A stretch of 64,000 nucleotides of DNA from Myxococcus fulvus (GCF_900111765.1 NZ_FOIB01000010.1:1-64000), one strand, 5' to 3'; counted from the first letter of the stretch, positions 30,886-41,622 are shown. The notes: generated from the letters alone by a model not told the origin. Numbers and translations: made by a program.

Positions 30886-31515
30886 TCAGCGGCCGCAAGG
30901 CCACGCGAGCATCGCGGTGTCGATGATGGCGTTCAGCTTCGTGACGGACGCGCCGTCACGGGCCTGGATGGACAGGCCCTCCAGCACCGCGGTGTAGAAC
31001 GCCGCGAGCTTCTCCACGGGCGTGCCGGAGGGCAGCTCGCCCTTCTCCACGCCGCGCTGGAGCCTGCGCTCGAGCGCGCGCTCCCCGCTCCGCCGGTTCT
31101 TCGCGAGGAACGTCCGGACGGGCTCGTTCTCCGGCGCGCCGAGCAACGACGAGAGAACGATCATGCAGCCCCGGGGCTTGTCGCTGGCCGTGTAGGAGCG
31201 TGCGTTGGCGCGCAGCATCTCCTCCACGGCGGCCCGCGCGGTGGGAGCCTCCTCCAGGCCGCGTGAGACGGGCTGCCCCTCGGTCTTGTCGAAGAGCTCG
31301 ACGGCCTCGCGGAAGAGCGCCTCCTTGCAGCCGAAGATGGCATAGAGGCTGGGCTTGTTGACGCCCATGGCCTCGACGAGGTCCTGGATGGAGGTCCCCT
31401 CGTAGCCCCGGGCCCAGAACACGCGCATGGCGGCCTCGAGCGCCTCGTCCCGGTCGAAGCTGCGAGGCCGGCCCAGGGGACCGGCGGTCCTCTTCCGCGT
31501 CTTTCGAGTCGTCAT
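30886..31515 (-). CDS. TetR/AcrR family transcriptional regulator
   Basis: A 209-aa regulator. A Lys/Arg-rich N terminus precedes the TetR helix-turn-helix (about 19-65: GRPRSFDRDEALEAAMRVFW and SIQDLVEAMGVNKPSLYAIF). The ligand domain contains PRGCMIVLSS, a segment with a Cys found in several stress-sensing TetR proteins. It is the last gene of an operon with an SDR and an SMR exporter, coupled to the exporter by an ATGA overlap. The divergent Old Yellow Enzyme gene and twin operator-like repeats at 32610-32686 suggest autoregulation and control of both directions, much as NemR controls nemA. The signal sensed is unknown. Confidence 0.88.
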   Translation of the reverse strand: MTTRKTRKRTAGPLGRPRSFDRDEALEAAMRVFWARGYEGTSIQDLVEAMGVNKPSLYAIFGCKEALFREAVELFDKTEGQPVSRGLEEAPTARAAVEEMLRANARSYTASDKPRGCMIVLSSLLGAPENEPVRTFLAKNRRSGERALERRLQRGVEKGELPSGTPVEKLAAFYTAVLEGLSIQARDGASVTKLNAIIDTAMLAWPCGR

Positions 31516-31829
31516 CCTTCCAAGGCCCTCAATCCCGCGACACCGACCCCAATCAACACCAGGCAGAGGATTCGCGCCAGGGAGACGGGCTCGCCGAGGA
31601 ACATCATCCCCACGAGTGAAACGCCGGACGCACCGATGCCCACCCAGACGGCATAGGCCGTCCCGACGGGCAGGTGCTTCAGCGCGAGGCCCAGCAGCAC
31701 GAGGCTGGTCAGGGCGATGCCGATGCCGATGACGCTCGGCCACAAGCGCGTCATCCCCTCGGACTGCTTGAGCGCGAGCGCCCAGGCAATCTCGAGGGCG
31801 CCCGCGACCACCAGGAGCAGCCACGCCAT
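31512..31829 (-). CDS. gdx: SMR family exporter, Gdx/SugE type
   Basis: A 105-aa four-helix small multidrug resistance protein. The catalytic Glu13 is in the first helix (LLLVVAGALEIAWALALK), followed by LKHLPVGTAYAVWVGIGASG, the Gdx/SugE signature. Gdx members export guanidinium in exchange for protons, while EmrE-like members export quaternary amines. The AWALALK and GIGASG positions fit Gdx better, but the exact subtype is a judgement by eye. It functions as an inner-membrane antiparallel dimer. It is sandwiched between the SDR gene and the TetR gene in one operon. No guanidine riboswitch was recognised upstream; control seems to be through TetR. Confidence 0.85.
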   Translation of the reverse strand: MAWLLLVVAGALEIAWALALKQSEGMTRLWPSVIGIGIALTSLVLLGLALKHLPVGTAYAVWVGIGASGVSLVGMMFLGEPVSLARILCLVLIGVGVAGLRALEG

Positions 31830-31853
31830 GAGTCTCTCCTCGTTACCCGGGGC

Positions 31854-32594
31854 TCACGCGTTGGTGCCGCTGTCGACCGCGATGGACGCGCCGGTGATGA
31901 AGCGCCCGGCGGGGCCCGCCAGGTGCCCCACGGTGGCGGCGATGTCGTCGGGGCCGGCGAACTGCTTGATGGCCATCAGCGCCAGTTCGGCCGCGGCCTG
32001 GGGCCCGTCCGCGGGGTTCATGTCCGTGTCCGTCGGCCCGGGGTCGACCACGTTCACCGTGATGCCGCGCCCGCCCACGTCGCGGGCCAGCCCCTTCGTC
32101 AGGCCTGTCAGCGCCGACTTGGTCATCGCGTAGAGCGTGACGCCGCCATGGGGCACCCGCTGCGCGAAGCACGTGCCGATGGAGATGATGCGGCCGCCCT
32201 GCCGCATGTGGGCGAGCGCGGCCTGCGAGGCGACGAACACCCCTCGCACGTGGATGGAGAGCGTCCGGTCCAGCTCCTCGACGGTGACGGACTCGAAGGG
32301 GCCGAAGGGGAAGACCCCGGCGTTGTTGACCAGGATGTCCAGCCCGCCGAGCTCCGCCGCCGCGCGCTCCACGCTCCTTCGCACGGCGTCCACGTCCCCG
32401 CTGTCCGCCTGGATGGCCACGGCGCGCTGCCCCTGCGCCTCCAACTCGGCCACGAGCCGGGCCGCCTTGTCCTCGGAGCGCACGTACGTGAAGGCGACAC
32501 GCGCGCCTCCCTTCGCCAGATGCCGGACGATGGCGGCGCCGATTCCGCGTGCGCCTCCCGTCACCAATGCCGCCTTGCCCGTGAAGTCACCCAT
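31854..32594 (-). CDS. Short-chain dehydrogenase/reductase (SDR)
   Basis: A 246-aa classical SDR. Seen: the NAD(P) motif TGGARGIG (about 12-19), NNAG (about 89-92), active-site YAMTK, and PG-T-TDMNP after the catalytic site. Length is standard (about 250). The residue at the usual catalytic Ser position, 13-14 before Tyr, reads Thr-Cys (SIGTCFAQRV) rather than Ser, as in some FabG-like paralogues, so the proton-relay group may be Thr. A cofactor preference for NADP(H) is plausible from the downstream Arg (YVRSEDK). It is the first gene of the SDR-exporter-TetR operon; GAGGG lies 7 bases upstream. Confidence 0.88.
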   Translation of the reverse strand: MGDFTGKAALVTGGARGIGAAIVRHLAKGGARVAFTYVRSEDKAARLVAELEAQGQRAVAIQADSGDVDAVRRSVERAAAELGGLDILVNNAGVFPFGPFESVTVEELDRTLSIHVRGVFVASQAALAHMRQGGRIISIGTCFAQRVPHGGVTLYAMTKSALTGLTKGLARDVGGRGITVNVVDPGPTDTDMNPADGPQAAAELALMAIKQFAGPDDIAATVGHLAGPAGRFITGASIAVDSGTNA

Positions 32595-32609
32595 GTGTGT
32601 TCCCTCGAC

Positions 32610-32686
32610 TTTTGAACCGGTCGTTTAGAAATGACTACGCGCTGGCGTCCTCCGTGGCAATCATTTCGAACCGACCGGTTTGAAAA
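32610..32686. promoter_or_regulatory. Paired inverted operator sites, probable TetR targets
   Basis: Site 1 (32610-32634) and site 2 (32661-32686) are near-identical in inverted orientation, sharing TCATTTC then AA-CGACCGGTT then AAAA. Each contains a 12-bp dyad: perfect in site 2 (AACCG-AC-CGGTT), one mismatch in site 1. They are 26 bp apart in the divergent intergenic region of the SDR operon and the Old Yellow Enzyme gene. Binding by the operon's TetR protein is inferred. Confidence 0.7.
32632..32660 (-). promoter_or_regulatory. Candidate promoter of the SDR-exporter-TetR operon
   Basis: On the minus strand, TTGCCA (32655-32660, five of six matches to TTGACA) is followed after exactly 17 bp by TAGTCA (32632-32637). 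Operator site 1 overlaps the -10 element and site 2 abuts the -35, so repressor bound there would block polymerase. The -10 match is weak. Confidence 0.45.
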
Positions 32687-32843
32687 TAGAGGGACTCCTC
32701 GTCTCCGTCCGTCACTGCGCCGGCGAAGCCGGGGCCATGGGCGGTGGGCTCTCCGGCCCGATGGAGGAGGGCGACTTCTGTGGTGACGTGGCGGGCAGGT
32801 CGTTACGCTGGCCGGAACTTCCCCCGTCCCCCCGAGACGACCC

Positions 32844-33944
32844 ATGCCGACGCTCTTCGACCCGACGCACGCGGGTGACCTTCGACTCGCCAACCGCATC
32901 GTGATGGCGCCGCTGACGCGCAACCGCTCGCCTGGCGCCATCCCTCCGGACCTCGCCGTCACCTATTACGCCCAGCGCGCCACCGCGGGCCTGGTCATCA
33001 GCGAGGCCACCGCCATCAGCCATCAGGCGCAGGGCTATGCCGATGTCCCTGGCCTGTACGCCCCCGAGCAGCTCGCCGCGTGGAAGAAGGTCACCCAGGC
33101 CGTGCACGAGGCGGGAGGGCGCATCGTCACGCAACTGTGGCACGTGGGGCGCGTGTCGCACACGGAGCTGCAGCCGGGCAACGGGGCGCCCGTGGCGCCC
33201 TCGGCCGTCGTCGCGAAGACGCGGACGGTGCTCTTCCGGGACGGTGTCCCCACGTTCGAGCCCACGTCGGTGCCGCGCGCGCTGGAGCTGGCGGAGCTGC
33301 CCGGCATCGTCCAGGACTATGTCCGGGCCGCGCGCGCCGCGGTGGAGGTGGCGGGCTTCGACGGCGTGGAGATTCATGGAGCCAACGGCTACCTGCTGGA
33401 CCAGTTCCTCAAGACGGGCTCCAACGTGCGCACGGATGAGTACGGCGGGAGCATCGAGAACCGTGCCCGGCTGCTGTTGGAGGTCACCCGCGCGGTGATT
33501 GACGCCGTGGGCGCGGGGCGCACTGGCATCCGCCTGTCGCCCGTCACCAACGCGAACGACGCGTTCGACGTGAACCCGCAGCCGCTGTTCGAGCACGTCG
33601 TGCGCGAGCTGGCGAAGCTGGGCCTCGCGTACCTCCACATCATCGAGGGCGCCACCGGGGGCCCGCGTGAGCTGGAGGACCGCCCGTTCGATTACGTCGC
33701 GCTGAAGAAGGCGTACCGCGACGCGGGCGGCAGGGGCGCGTGGATGGTCAACAACGGCTATGACGGGGAGCTGGCGCGCAAGGCGGTGGAGGAGGGCGCG
33801 GACCTGGTCTCCTTCGGCCGGCCGTACATCTCCAACCCGGACCTGGTGCGCCGGCTGCGCGAGAACGCGCCCCTGGCCCCGTTGGACAAGAAGACGCTCT
33901 ACGGCGGCGGCGCCAAGGGCTACATCGACTATCCCACGCTCTGA
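32844..33944 (+). CDS. Old Yellow Enzyme family ene-reductase
   Basis: A 366-aa FMN-dependent alkene reductase of the NemA/OYE family. Seen: LANRIVMAPLTRNRS (FMN site), TQLWHVGRVSH, GVEIHGANGYLLDQFL (substrate-binding His/Asn), TDEYGGSIENRARLL, and the phosphate-binding tail SFGRPYISNPDLV. Such enzymes reduce alpha,beta-unsaturated carbonyls, nitrate esters and other electrophiles with NADPH. It is divergent from the SDR-exporter-TetR operon and shares its operator region, so it is probably induced with it, as nemA is by NemR in E. coli. The ATG at 32844 is in the canonical place, just before the PTLFDP N terminus. Confidence 0.93.
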   Translation: MPTLFDPTHAGDLRLANRIVMAPLTRNRSPGAIPPDLAVTYYAQRATAGLVISEATAISHQAQGYADVPGLYAPEQLAAWKKVTQAVHEAGGRIVTQLWHVGRVSHTELQPGNGAPVAPSAVVAKTRTVLFRDGVPTFEPTSVPRALELAELPGIVQDYVRAARAAVEVAGFDGVEIHGANGYLLDQFLKTGSNVRTDEYGGSIENRARLLLEVTRAVIDAVGAGRTGIRLSPVTNANDAFDVNPQPLFEHVVRELAKLGLAYLHIIEGATGGPRELEDRPFDYVALKKAYRDAGGRGAWMVNNGYDGELARKAVEEGADLVSFGRPYISNPDLVRRLRENAPLAPLDKKTLYGGGAKGYIDYPTL

Positions 33945-33953
33945 GCGGGGATG

Positions 33954-33983
33954 GGCCCGCGCGAGGTGTGCTCGCGCGCGGGC
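33954..33983. terminator. Hairpin between convergent genes
   Basis: An 8-bp perfect stem CGCGCGAG / CTCGCGCG (33958-33965 / 33971-33978) with loop GTGTG, flanked by further GC pairs, in the 44-bp gap between the Old Yellow Enzyme gene and the convergent membrane protein gene. Likely bidirectional; no T tract. Confidence 0.5.
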
Positions 33984-33988
33984 GGGTA

Positions 33989-34705
33989 TCAGCGCGGAAG
34001 GCGGAGCCGGCGATAGACGAGCAGGTGCCCGAGGAGCGCGGCCTGCACGAGGACGATGGGCAGCCAGATGTACGGCGCGGTGGTGATGAGCGTGCTGCGC
34101 GGCTCCGCGCGGAAGACGTCCGCGAACAGGGGGGAGGACAGGTTGGTCACCATCACGATGGTGACGAGCAGTGCGAGCCCGATGGTGTTCCAGGTCGCCA
34201 CCAGCGCCGGGGCGGCGCGTCCCTTGTGTGCGAGCCACGCCACGATGGGGGCGCTGAGGCCGGTGAGGATGTCGAAGTTGAGCCCCTCGAAAGTCATCTC
34301 AATGGGGAGCGCGCCTTCGCGGTGAAGCGCCCAGAGCACCCACTCCACGGGGATGCGGAAGACCTGGAACCCGATGAGGGCGCTGAGAGACAGGCCGCGC
34401 ACCAGCCGGTCTCCGAAGCGTGAGAAGGCGAGAACGAAGGTCAGGGCCACCGTGGGGAGGATGGCCTTGAAGATGTCGGGAGGCGCGGAGCGCATGTCCG
34501 CGAAGGCGCCTCGCGCCGCGAAGATGCCCGTCAGCCCCATGACCAGGGCGATGACTCCGGCGGAGAGGAGCGTCCAGCCCGCCGTCTCGCGGGGGGGCTC
34601 CCCGAGTCGTCGTCCGGCGCGCCACGTGGCAGAGACGAAGAGGGCGGCCATGCCCAGGACCAGCAGGACGAACGCGCTCGTGACAGAGGTCGAAGGGGGC
34701 GGCAT
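33989..34705 (-). CDS. Hypothetical multi-pass membrane protein, 238 aa
   Basis: An integral membrane protein with about seven predicted hydrophobic segments: FVLLVLGMAALFVSATW, LLSAGVIALVMGLTGIFAA, ILPTVALTFVLAF, LSLSALIGFQVF, ILTGLSAPIVAWL, TIGLALLVTIVMVTN and IWLPIVLVQAALLGHLLV. It has no soluble domain and no motif I recognise. The pattern IPVEWVLWALHREGALP between helices is seen in small DUF-type membrane proteins. It is isolated: convergent with the Old Yellow Enzyme gene and followed upstream by a 353-bp stretch with only a possible gene relic. Function unknown. Confidence 0.7.
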   Translation of the reverse strand: MPPPSTSVTSAFVLLVLGMAALFVSATWRAGRRLGEPPRETAGWTLLSAGVIALVMGLTGIFAARGAFADMRSAPPDIFKAILPTVALTFVLAFSRFGDRLVRGLSLSALIGFQVFRIPVEWVLWALHREGALPIEMTFEGLNFDILTGLSAPIVAWLAHKGRAAPALVATWNTIGLALLVTIVMVTNLSSPLFADVFRAEPRSTLITTAPYIWLPIVLVQAALLGHLLVYRRLRLPR

Positions 34706-34726
34706 CGGCTGCTGCCAGGCGCTATT

Positions 34727-35017
34727 TCACGGCGTGAGGGAGCATTCAAGAGCTCGACCCGGTTGTTCCGCCTGTCCTCGACAGGTTGGACGAGCGGACG
34801 GGGCTCGCCATCGCCGAGGGTCATGAGCCTTGCCGCGCTCGACGTCGAGCTCGATGCGTACGTGCTTGATGGCGGCGAGCGCCGCGATGATGCCCAAGCG
34901 CAGGAATCGCGCGAGCACCGCGGCCAGGAGGTCGCGAGAGGCCTCCTCGGGCCATGCCGTCTGGGGGGGGCCGCAACCAGCCGCTCCACGCGGCCCATCC
35001 CCGAACGGCTCTGTCAT
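34727..35017 (-). CDS. Possible small hypothetical gene or relic, 96 aa
   Basis: A weak candidate in the 353-bp gap 34706-35058. A start at 35017 has GGAGG about 4 bases upstream. Its middle, EEASRDLLAAVLARFLRLG then IIAALAAIKHVRIELDVE, looks protein-like (amphipathic helix then strand). The N and C termini are low-complexity Gly/Pro/Arg sequence typical of noncoding frames. It may be the remnant of a longer gene or spurious. Nothing else was seen in this gap. Confidence 0.3.
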   Translation of the reverse strand: MTEPFGDGPRGAAGCGPPQTAWPEEASRDLLAAVLARFLRLGIIAALAAIKHVRIELDVERGKAHDPRRWRAPSARPTCRGQAEQPGRALECSLTP

Positions 35018-35058
35018 ACAGCCTCCGGTGTCCTTCCACTGCGAGCGGCGCTGACCTT

Positions 35059-38000
35059 TCAGGGGCCCCACACCGGCCCGCTCGGGGTGACGCTCATGCC
35101 CTGCACGTCCGAGCGCAGCGGCGTCAGGGTGACAGCGCCAGTGGCGGCGTAGCCGAACGCGCCGCCCGTGCTCTGGACGCCCTTGTCGAAGCGCACCACG
35201 GCGCTGCCCCGGGTCGGGTGCGTCATCGTCACCGTGTACGCGGACGAGGTCTCACTCAAGGACAACGTCAGGTTGGCGGCCGCCGTGTCCTTGGCCTGGA
35301 CCACATGCAGGAAGTGGCTCACCACCTGGCCCTGCGTCTCCACCTCGCCGCGGAACTGGCCGACGGGGTAGGTGTACGCGCCGTTGGGCCGCAGCGGACC
35401 GCGCTCGTCGATGACGCGTCGGGTGGGGCTCGCCGGGACGAGCGTGCTCACGCGCAGCTCCTGCGTGCCGCTGACCGCTGACCACGTGTTGCCCGTGAGC
35501 ACCGGGCTCGACGGGAAGTGAATCAAGAACGTCTTGTCCACCGACGCGTCGCCCTGCGAGCTCTCCATCCGGTCGAACACGACGAGCGTGTCGAGCGGCC
35601 GCACGAACAGCGCCTCGCGCACCACCCTGCCCGCGGAAGGGTTTCCGACCTCCGCCTCCCGGTGCGCCCAGTCGTCGCTCACGTCATACGCGCCCGTGAG
35701 GTCCACCACGGCGTAGTGGGCGTGCGTGGACGACTCCTGGCGCAGCATCCGCGGCGCGTGGTGGTAGTAGCCCACCGTGCCCAGCCCGTCGAAGAGCAGG
35801 GTGTTGTGTGCCACCGGTGACTCGGTGTCCACGGCCCCCGTGCCCGCGTAGCCGACAATCTGGTTGGCATAGCCCACCGTCTCGCGCGCCAGGAACTCAC
35901 CGGCCCGCCACAGCTGGAAGCTGCCGGAGTCGCGGTGGGCGTGGCCCGCGTTGGAGGTGATGCCGAACTGGAGGTTCACCATCGTCGCGTCGGGTGCCCA
36001 CGCCGTCTTCGCGTACACCTGCCCCAGGCCCTCGGCGCGGTAGTCGAGCGGCAGCGTGGACAGGTCCCTTGCCTGCACGGAGGCCAGCGTGCCGCTGTAG
36101 ACGTAGCGCACCAGCCGGTCGTCAATCGGGTGGCCGGTGAGCTCCAGGAAGCGCTTGGCGTAGCCCGCGATGGGCTGGTCCGCCCACTCCTCGATGAGCG
36201 GCGCCAGGTAGCTGCCCAGGGACGTCTGCGCGGTGTTGCTCGGGTCCCACCGGCTCAGCCAGCGCTCGTCGTCGTTGAACGGGAAGGTCTCATACAGCTG
36301 GAACTGTCCCATCCGGCTCGGGCCCGGCGTGGTGGAGTAGATGGACCAGAAGACGGACTCCTTGAAGAAGTCGGTCTGGTCCCACAAGTCCTGTCCATAC
36401 AGGCCGAGCGTGGTGAACGGCACCGTCATGTAGCCGAACGTCCGGCGGCCATACGTGGAGCCCTCGTGGGGCGCGCCGCCCGCGGCCGCTCCGTCGAGGT
36501 AGGGCTTGAGGGAGAACTTCCAGCGCGAGCTCATCGCGTACTGGAGGAGGTGGTTGGCGTAGGGTTGGTTCTCGTGCCAGCTGGCGATGGCCCACAGGAG
36601 CGAGTTGCGGAAGTAGCCCGTGTAGTAGTTGTTGCCCTCCATGCCGATGCCGCCCCAGGGATTGTCATTGAGCGCGGCGATGACGGAGTTCCACCGCGTC
36701 AGCAGCAGCGTCTGCTCGGCCGGGAGCAGGTGGGCGAAGCACCAGTCATAGGTGAGGATGACGGCCTCGCCGTACCAGCGGGCCGGGTCGCTGGAGACGG
36801 TGTTCTCGCTGATGGGGACCTGGGTGTTCACCGCCCAGGTGATGGCCGAGCGGCAGGACGCGGCGGCGCCGGTGATGAGCGAGTGCATGGCGGCGTCGAT
36901 GGCCTGCTCGGGCCCCTGCACGTTCGCCACGGGCGTGTACGGGTTCTGGGCGAAGTGCGCCTGGGCCCGCGCCAGCCGGGACGCGTTGAACCAGACGCGC
37001 GGATGCGCCACCGGGATGGAGAGCACCACGGGAGGCCCGTTGGCGATGGTGAGCTGGATGGGCGCGGAGGTGGTGAGGTTGCCGGCGCGGTCCCTCGCCA
37101 CCGCCGTCACCGGGAAGGTGCCATCGCCCACCAGCGTGGTGGAGAGGTTGAACCAGTACGGGTAGCTGGTGTCCTCGGCGCCCTGGTTCTGGCCATTCAC
37201 GCGCAGCTGCACCCCGGCCACGCGGATGTTGTCGTGGGCGTCGACGCGAATCTGCACGGTGCCGCCCACCGTGGTGCCCGTGGCGGGCGAGACAATCTGC
37301 ACCTGGGGCGGCGTGGTGTCCGGCGGCGGCGCGCTCACGGTGATGGAGAGGGGCGCGGAGACGGTGACGTTGCCCGCGGCGTCGCGCGCCACCGCGGTGA
37401 GCTGGCGCGGCCCGTAGGGCTGGAGCGTCTCCGTGTCGAGCGTCACGGCCCAGGGCGCGGCCAGGTCCGCCTCGCCCACCTGGACGCCGTCGAGCTGCAC
37501 GTGCACCCGGGTGACACCCACGTCGTCCGTCGCGCTCGCCCGCACCGTGAACGGGCCGCTCACCGTCTCGTTGGGGACGGGCAGGGTGACCTGCACCTGG
37601 GGCGGCGTGGTGTCGACAATCACATTGGCGATGGTGATGCGCACGGAGGCGGAGGTGGTGAGGTTGCCGGCCGCGTCTCTCGCATGTGCCGTCAGGACGT
37701 GGGCGCCGTTGCGAAACAGGCGCGTGTCCAGCGCCCCCGACGACAAGTCCCTCCCGTCGATGCGCAACTGCACGTGGGCCACGCCGACGTTGTCGCTCGC
37801 GCTCGTGACGACGTTGACGATTCCAGCCACCGTCGCGCCCGTGGCGGGCGAGGTGATGGAGACGGTGGGCGGCGTGTTGTCCGTGCGGGGCACGGGCGGG
37901 GTGTACTCGAGCGTGAGCACCGGCCTGCGCTCCGGCTGCGTCGCGAGGCCCGTGAACACCTTGGCCACCCGGCCCACCCGGGTGTTCGCCAGCATCACCC

Positions 38001-38577
38001 CCTGGTTGGTCGACGGGTCATCCACCCAGGACTGCACCACCGCCACGTCGAGCGGCACGTCGATGACGTTCACCACCACGGGGAACGCATCCAGCTCGAA
38101 GGACTTCCCCGCCACCTGGTCCGTCCCCTGACCGACGGCGCCCAGCCGCTCCCACTCCAGCCCGTCGTCGCGGAACTGCCAGCCCAGCCCCGCCGCCGTC
38201 GCGCTCCACGGCGTCTGGACATAGGTGCCCCGCAGCTCGAAGTCGCCGTTGTAGGTCTCCACGGCCACGCGCAGCGTCGCGCCCTGCACCACCGCGCCGC
38301 TCGCAATCCCCAGCTGGGGGAAGCGCAGCAGCGTCTGGACCTCGTAGTCCTCCGTCTGGAACACCCCCAGCAGCGCCTCGTTGCGGTGCGCCGCGCCGTT
38401 CTGGGTGATGCCCTGGCTGGTGATGGCCACGGCCTCCGAGACAGTCACCGGCGTCGTCACCGCCTGCGCGCGGCGCTCCAGGGTGGACGGTGCTTCGGGC
38501 GCCTTCGTGCAGCCGAGCAGCACGAGCGCGGCGGACAACCCCATCCATCCGACAAGGCGGTTTGTTCCTGAGTTCAT
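35059..38577 (-). CDS. Heparinase II/III-like surface lipoprotein with Ig-like repeats
   Basis: A 1172-aa exported lipoprotein (lipobox LLGC, Cys23). After a DNRLRE/CBM96-like beta domain (about 45-230) come three Ig-like repeats of about 95 aa, each opening with TPPTVSITSPATG, TPPQVQVTLPVP or TPPQVQIVSPATG and closing with ARDAAGN-T-SA. An alpha-helical toroid follows (about 530-850, WGGIGMEGNNYYTGYFRNSL). The C-terminal beta-sandwich carries the heparinase II/III signature NAGHAHRDSGSFQLWRAGEF and HNTLLFDG. This architecture is that of a polysaccharide lyase acting outside the cell on uronic-acid polymers. The actual substrate is unknown. Strand and isolation suggest a single-gene transcript. 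Confidence 0.85.
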   Translation of the reverse strand: MNSGTNRLVGWMGLSAALVLLGCTKAPEAPSTLERRAQAVTTPVTVSEAVAITSQGITQNGAAHRNEALLGVFQTEDYEVQTLLRFPQLGIASGAVVQGATLRVAVETYNGDFELRGTYVQTPWSATAAGLGWQFRDDGLEWERLGAVGQGTDQVAGKSFELDAFPVVVNVIDVPLDVAVVQSWVDDPSTNQGVMLANTRVGRVAKVFTGLATQPERRPVLTLEYTPPVPRTDNTPPTVSITSPATGATVAGIVNVVTSASDNVGVAHVQLRIDGRDLSSGALDTRLFRNGAHVLTAHARDAAGNLTTSASVRITIANVIVDTTPPQVQVTLPVPNETVSGPFTVRASATDDVGVTRVHVQLDGVQVGEADLAAPWAVTLDTETLQPYGPRQLTAVARDAAGNVTVSAPLSITVSAPPPDTTPPQVQIVSPATGTTVGGTVQIRVDAHDNIRVAGVQLRVNGQNQGAEDTSYPYWFNLSTTLVGDGTFPVTAVARDRAGNLTTSAPIQLTIANGPPVVLSIPVAHPRVWFNASRLARAQAHFAQNPYTPVANVQGPEQAIDAAMHSLITGAAASCRSAITWAVNTQVPISENTVSSDPARWYGEAVILTYDWCFAHLLPAEQTLLLTRWNSVIAALNDNPWGGIGMEGNNYYTGYFRNSLLWAIASWHENQPYANHLLQYAMSSRWKFSLKPYLDGAAAGGAPHEGSTYGRRTFGYMTVPFTTLGLYGQDLWDQTDFFKESVFWSIYSTTPGPSRMGQFQLYETFPFNDDERWLSRWDPSNTAQTSLGSYLAPLIEEWADQPIAGYAKRFLELTGHPIDDRLVRYVYSGTLASVQARDLSTLPLDYRAEGLGQVYAKTAWAPDATMVNLQFGITSNAGHAHRDSGSFQLWRAGEFLARETVGYANQIVGYAGTGAVDTESPVAHNTLLFDGLGTVGYYHHAPRMLRQESSTHAHYAVVDLTGAYDVSDDWAHREAEVGNPSAGRVVREALFVRPLDTLVVFDRMESSQGDASVDKTFLIHFPSSPVLTGNTWSAVSGTQELRVSTLVPASPTRRVIDERGPLRPNGAYTYPVGQFRGEVETQGQVVSHFLHVVQAKDTAAANLTLSLSETSSAYTVTMTHPTRGSAVVRFDKGVQSTGGAFGYAATGAVTLTPLRSDVQGMSVTPSGPVWGP

Positions 38578-38668
38578 AGGATGACAGTTCCTAGCCTGTC
38601 GTTGCGGAGGGAGTCCACCGCGTCGCGGGCCAGGGCTGTCACGCAGCGCCCCTGCGGGGCTGCTGGCT

Positions 38669-38866
38669 TCAGAGCGTGGGCTGGTGGCCCTGGAGCTGCG
38701 CGGCCACCTGGCGCTTGAGGGCCTGCAGCTGCTGGAGCTTCGCCTTCAGCTCCTGGCGCATCTCCCGCTCGTCGGTGTGGAGGACCTCGTCGTGCAGGTC
38801 CTCGATGCTCTCCGCCAGATTGGCATTGAGGAGGTTCATCTGCTGCTGGGAGAGCTCCAGGACCAT
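38669..38866 (-). CDS. Small coiled-coil hypothetical protein, 65 aa
   Basis: A short, entirely helical cytoplasmic protein. The heptad-rich sequence includes LSQQQMNLLNANLAESIEDL and QELKAKLQQLQALKRQVAAQ, so dimerisation through a coiled coil is likely. The start at 38866 is supported by GAGGTG about 5 bases upstream; the longer open frame upstream lacks plausible protein character. It lies between the heparinase-like gene and the pyrophosphatase gene, both on the same strand. The 282-bp gap above it (38867-39148) holds no gene I can support. Family unknown. Confidence 0.6.
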   Translation of the reverse strand: MVLELSQQQMNLLNANLAESIEDLHDEVLHTDEREMRQELKAKLQQLQALKRQVAAQLQGHQPTL

Positions 38867-39148
38867 GGGACACCTCTGTGTCAGCACAGGCGGAACAGGG
38901 CAAAGCCTAGCATGCGTGTGCTCGGCGCCCCCAAACCGCGCCCGTCGCCAATGCCTGTCGGAGTGTCGGCTGGCCCACAGCTTCATCCCGAGCCCCGGTC
39001 GGCATCGCGCGTCATCGACGGGCGCGAGCGCTTCCAATGGACTCGGGGGAGGACCCCACCCCCTACGGGCTTCCCGAGGGGATGGGGCACTTCATGTCAG
39101 CGTGGCGCCTTGGGTGAGTCGAGGCGCCTGTGCCGCTTGCCGCGGGAA

Positions 39149-41227
<2,079 letters not shown>

Positions 41228-41346
41228 CCATTCTCTCCAGAGCAGTCCCGGGGATTGACGTCTCGCCCCGCTGGGTCGCTCGTTGCCGCACAGTTGGTGT
41301 GCAGGGCCTATACGGGATTTCCGTACGCGCTGGGAGCCTCCTCTGA

Positions 41347-41397
41347 GGGGATAAGGGGGTGGGGCCGCCCCCGGAGGGAGGGGGGTGGTTCGGGGGG
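41347..41397 (+). other. G-rich, quadruplex-prone tract upstream of hppA
   Basis: Runs of 4, 5, 4, 3, 6 and 6 Gs separated by short loops fall within 51 bases on the plus strand. They lie 120-170 bases upstream of hppA and 225-275 bases upstream of the divergent gene. The surrounding gap (41228-41622) also contains a 7-bp inverted repeat CGGAAGC-N6-GCTTCCG at 41577-41596 and no other gene-like sequence. G-quadruplex formation is possible but unproven. Confidence 0.4.
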
Positions 41398-41622
41398 ATG
41401 GTGGGTCGGCCGGGCTTCGGGGCCCTCCTGAGAGGAGAACCCGCTCTCACCCACGGCCGCTGGCGGGGTGCGCCATGGCGTTGGTTTGAGTCGGAAGGAA
41501 ATCCCAGGAGGGGAATTGTATGGGACTGTCGGTGAATATCGGCGGTCCGGGAGCGGTATCGCGGCTACCATGCGCGCGGAAGCTTCCCTGCTTCCGTAGG
41601 ACCTTCCACGTCCGTTGCCGCC

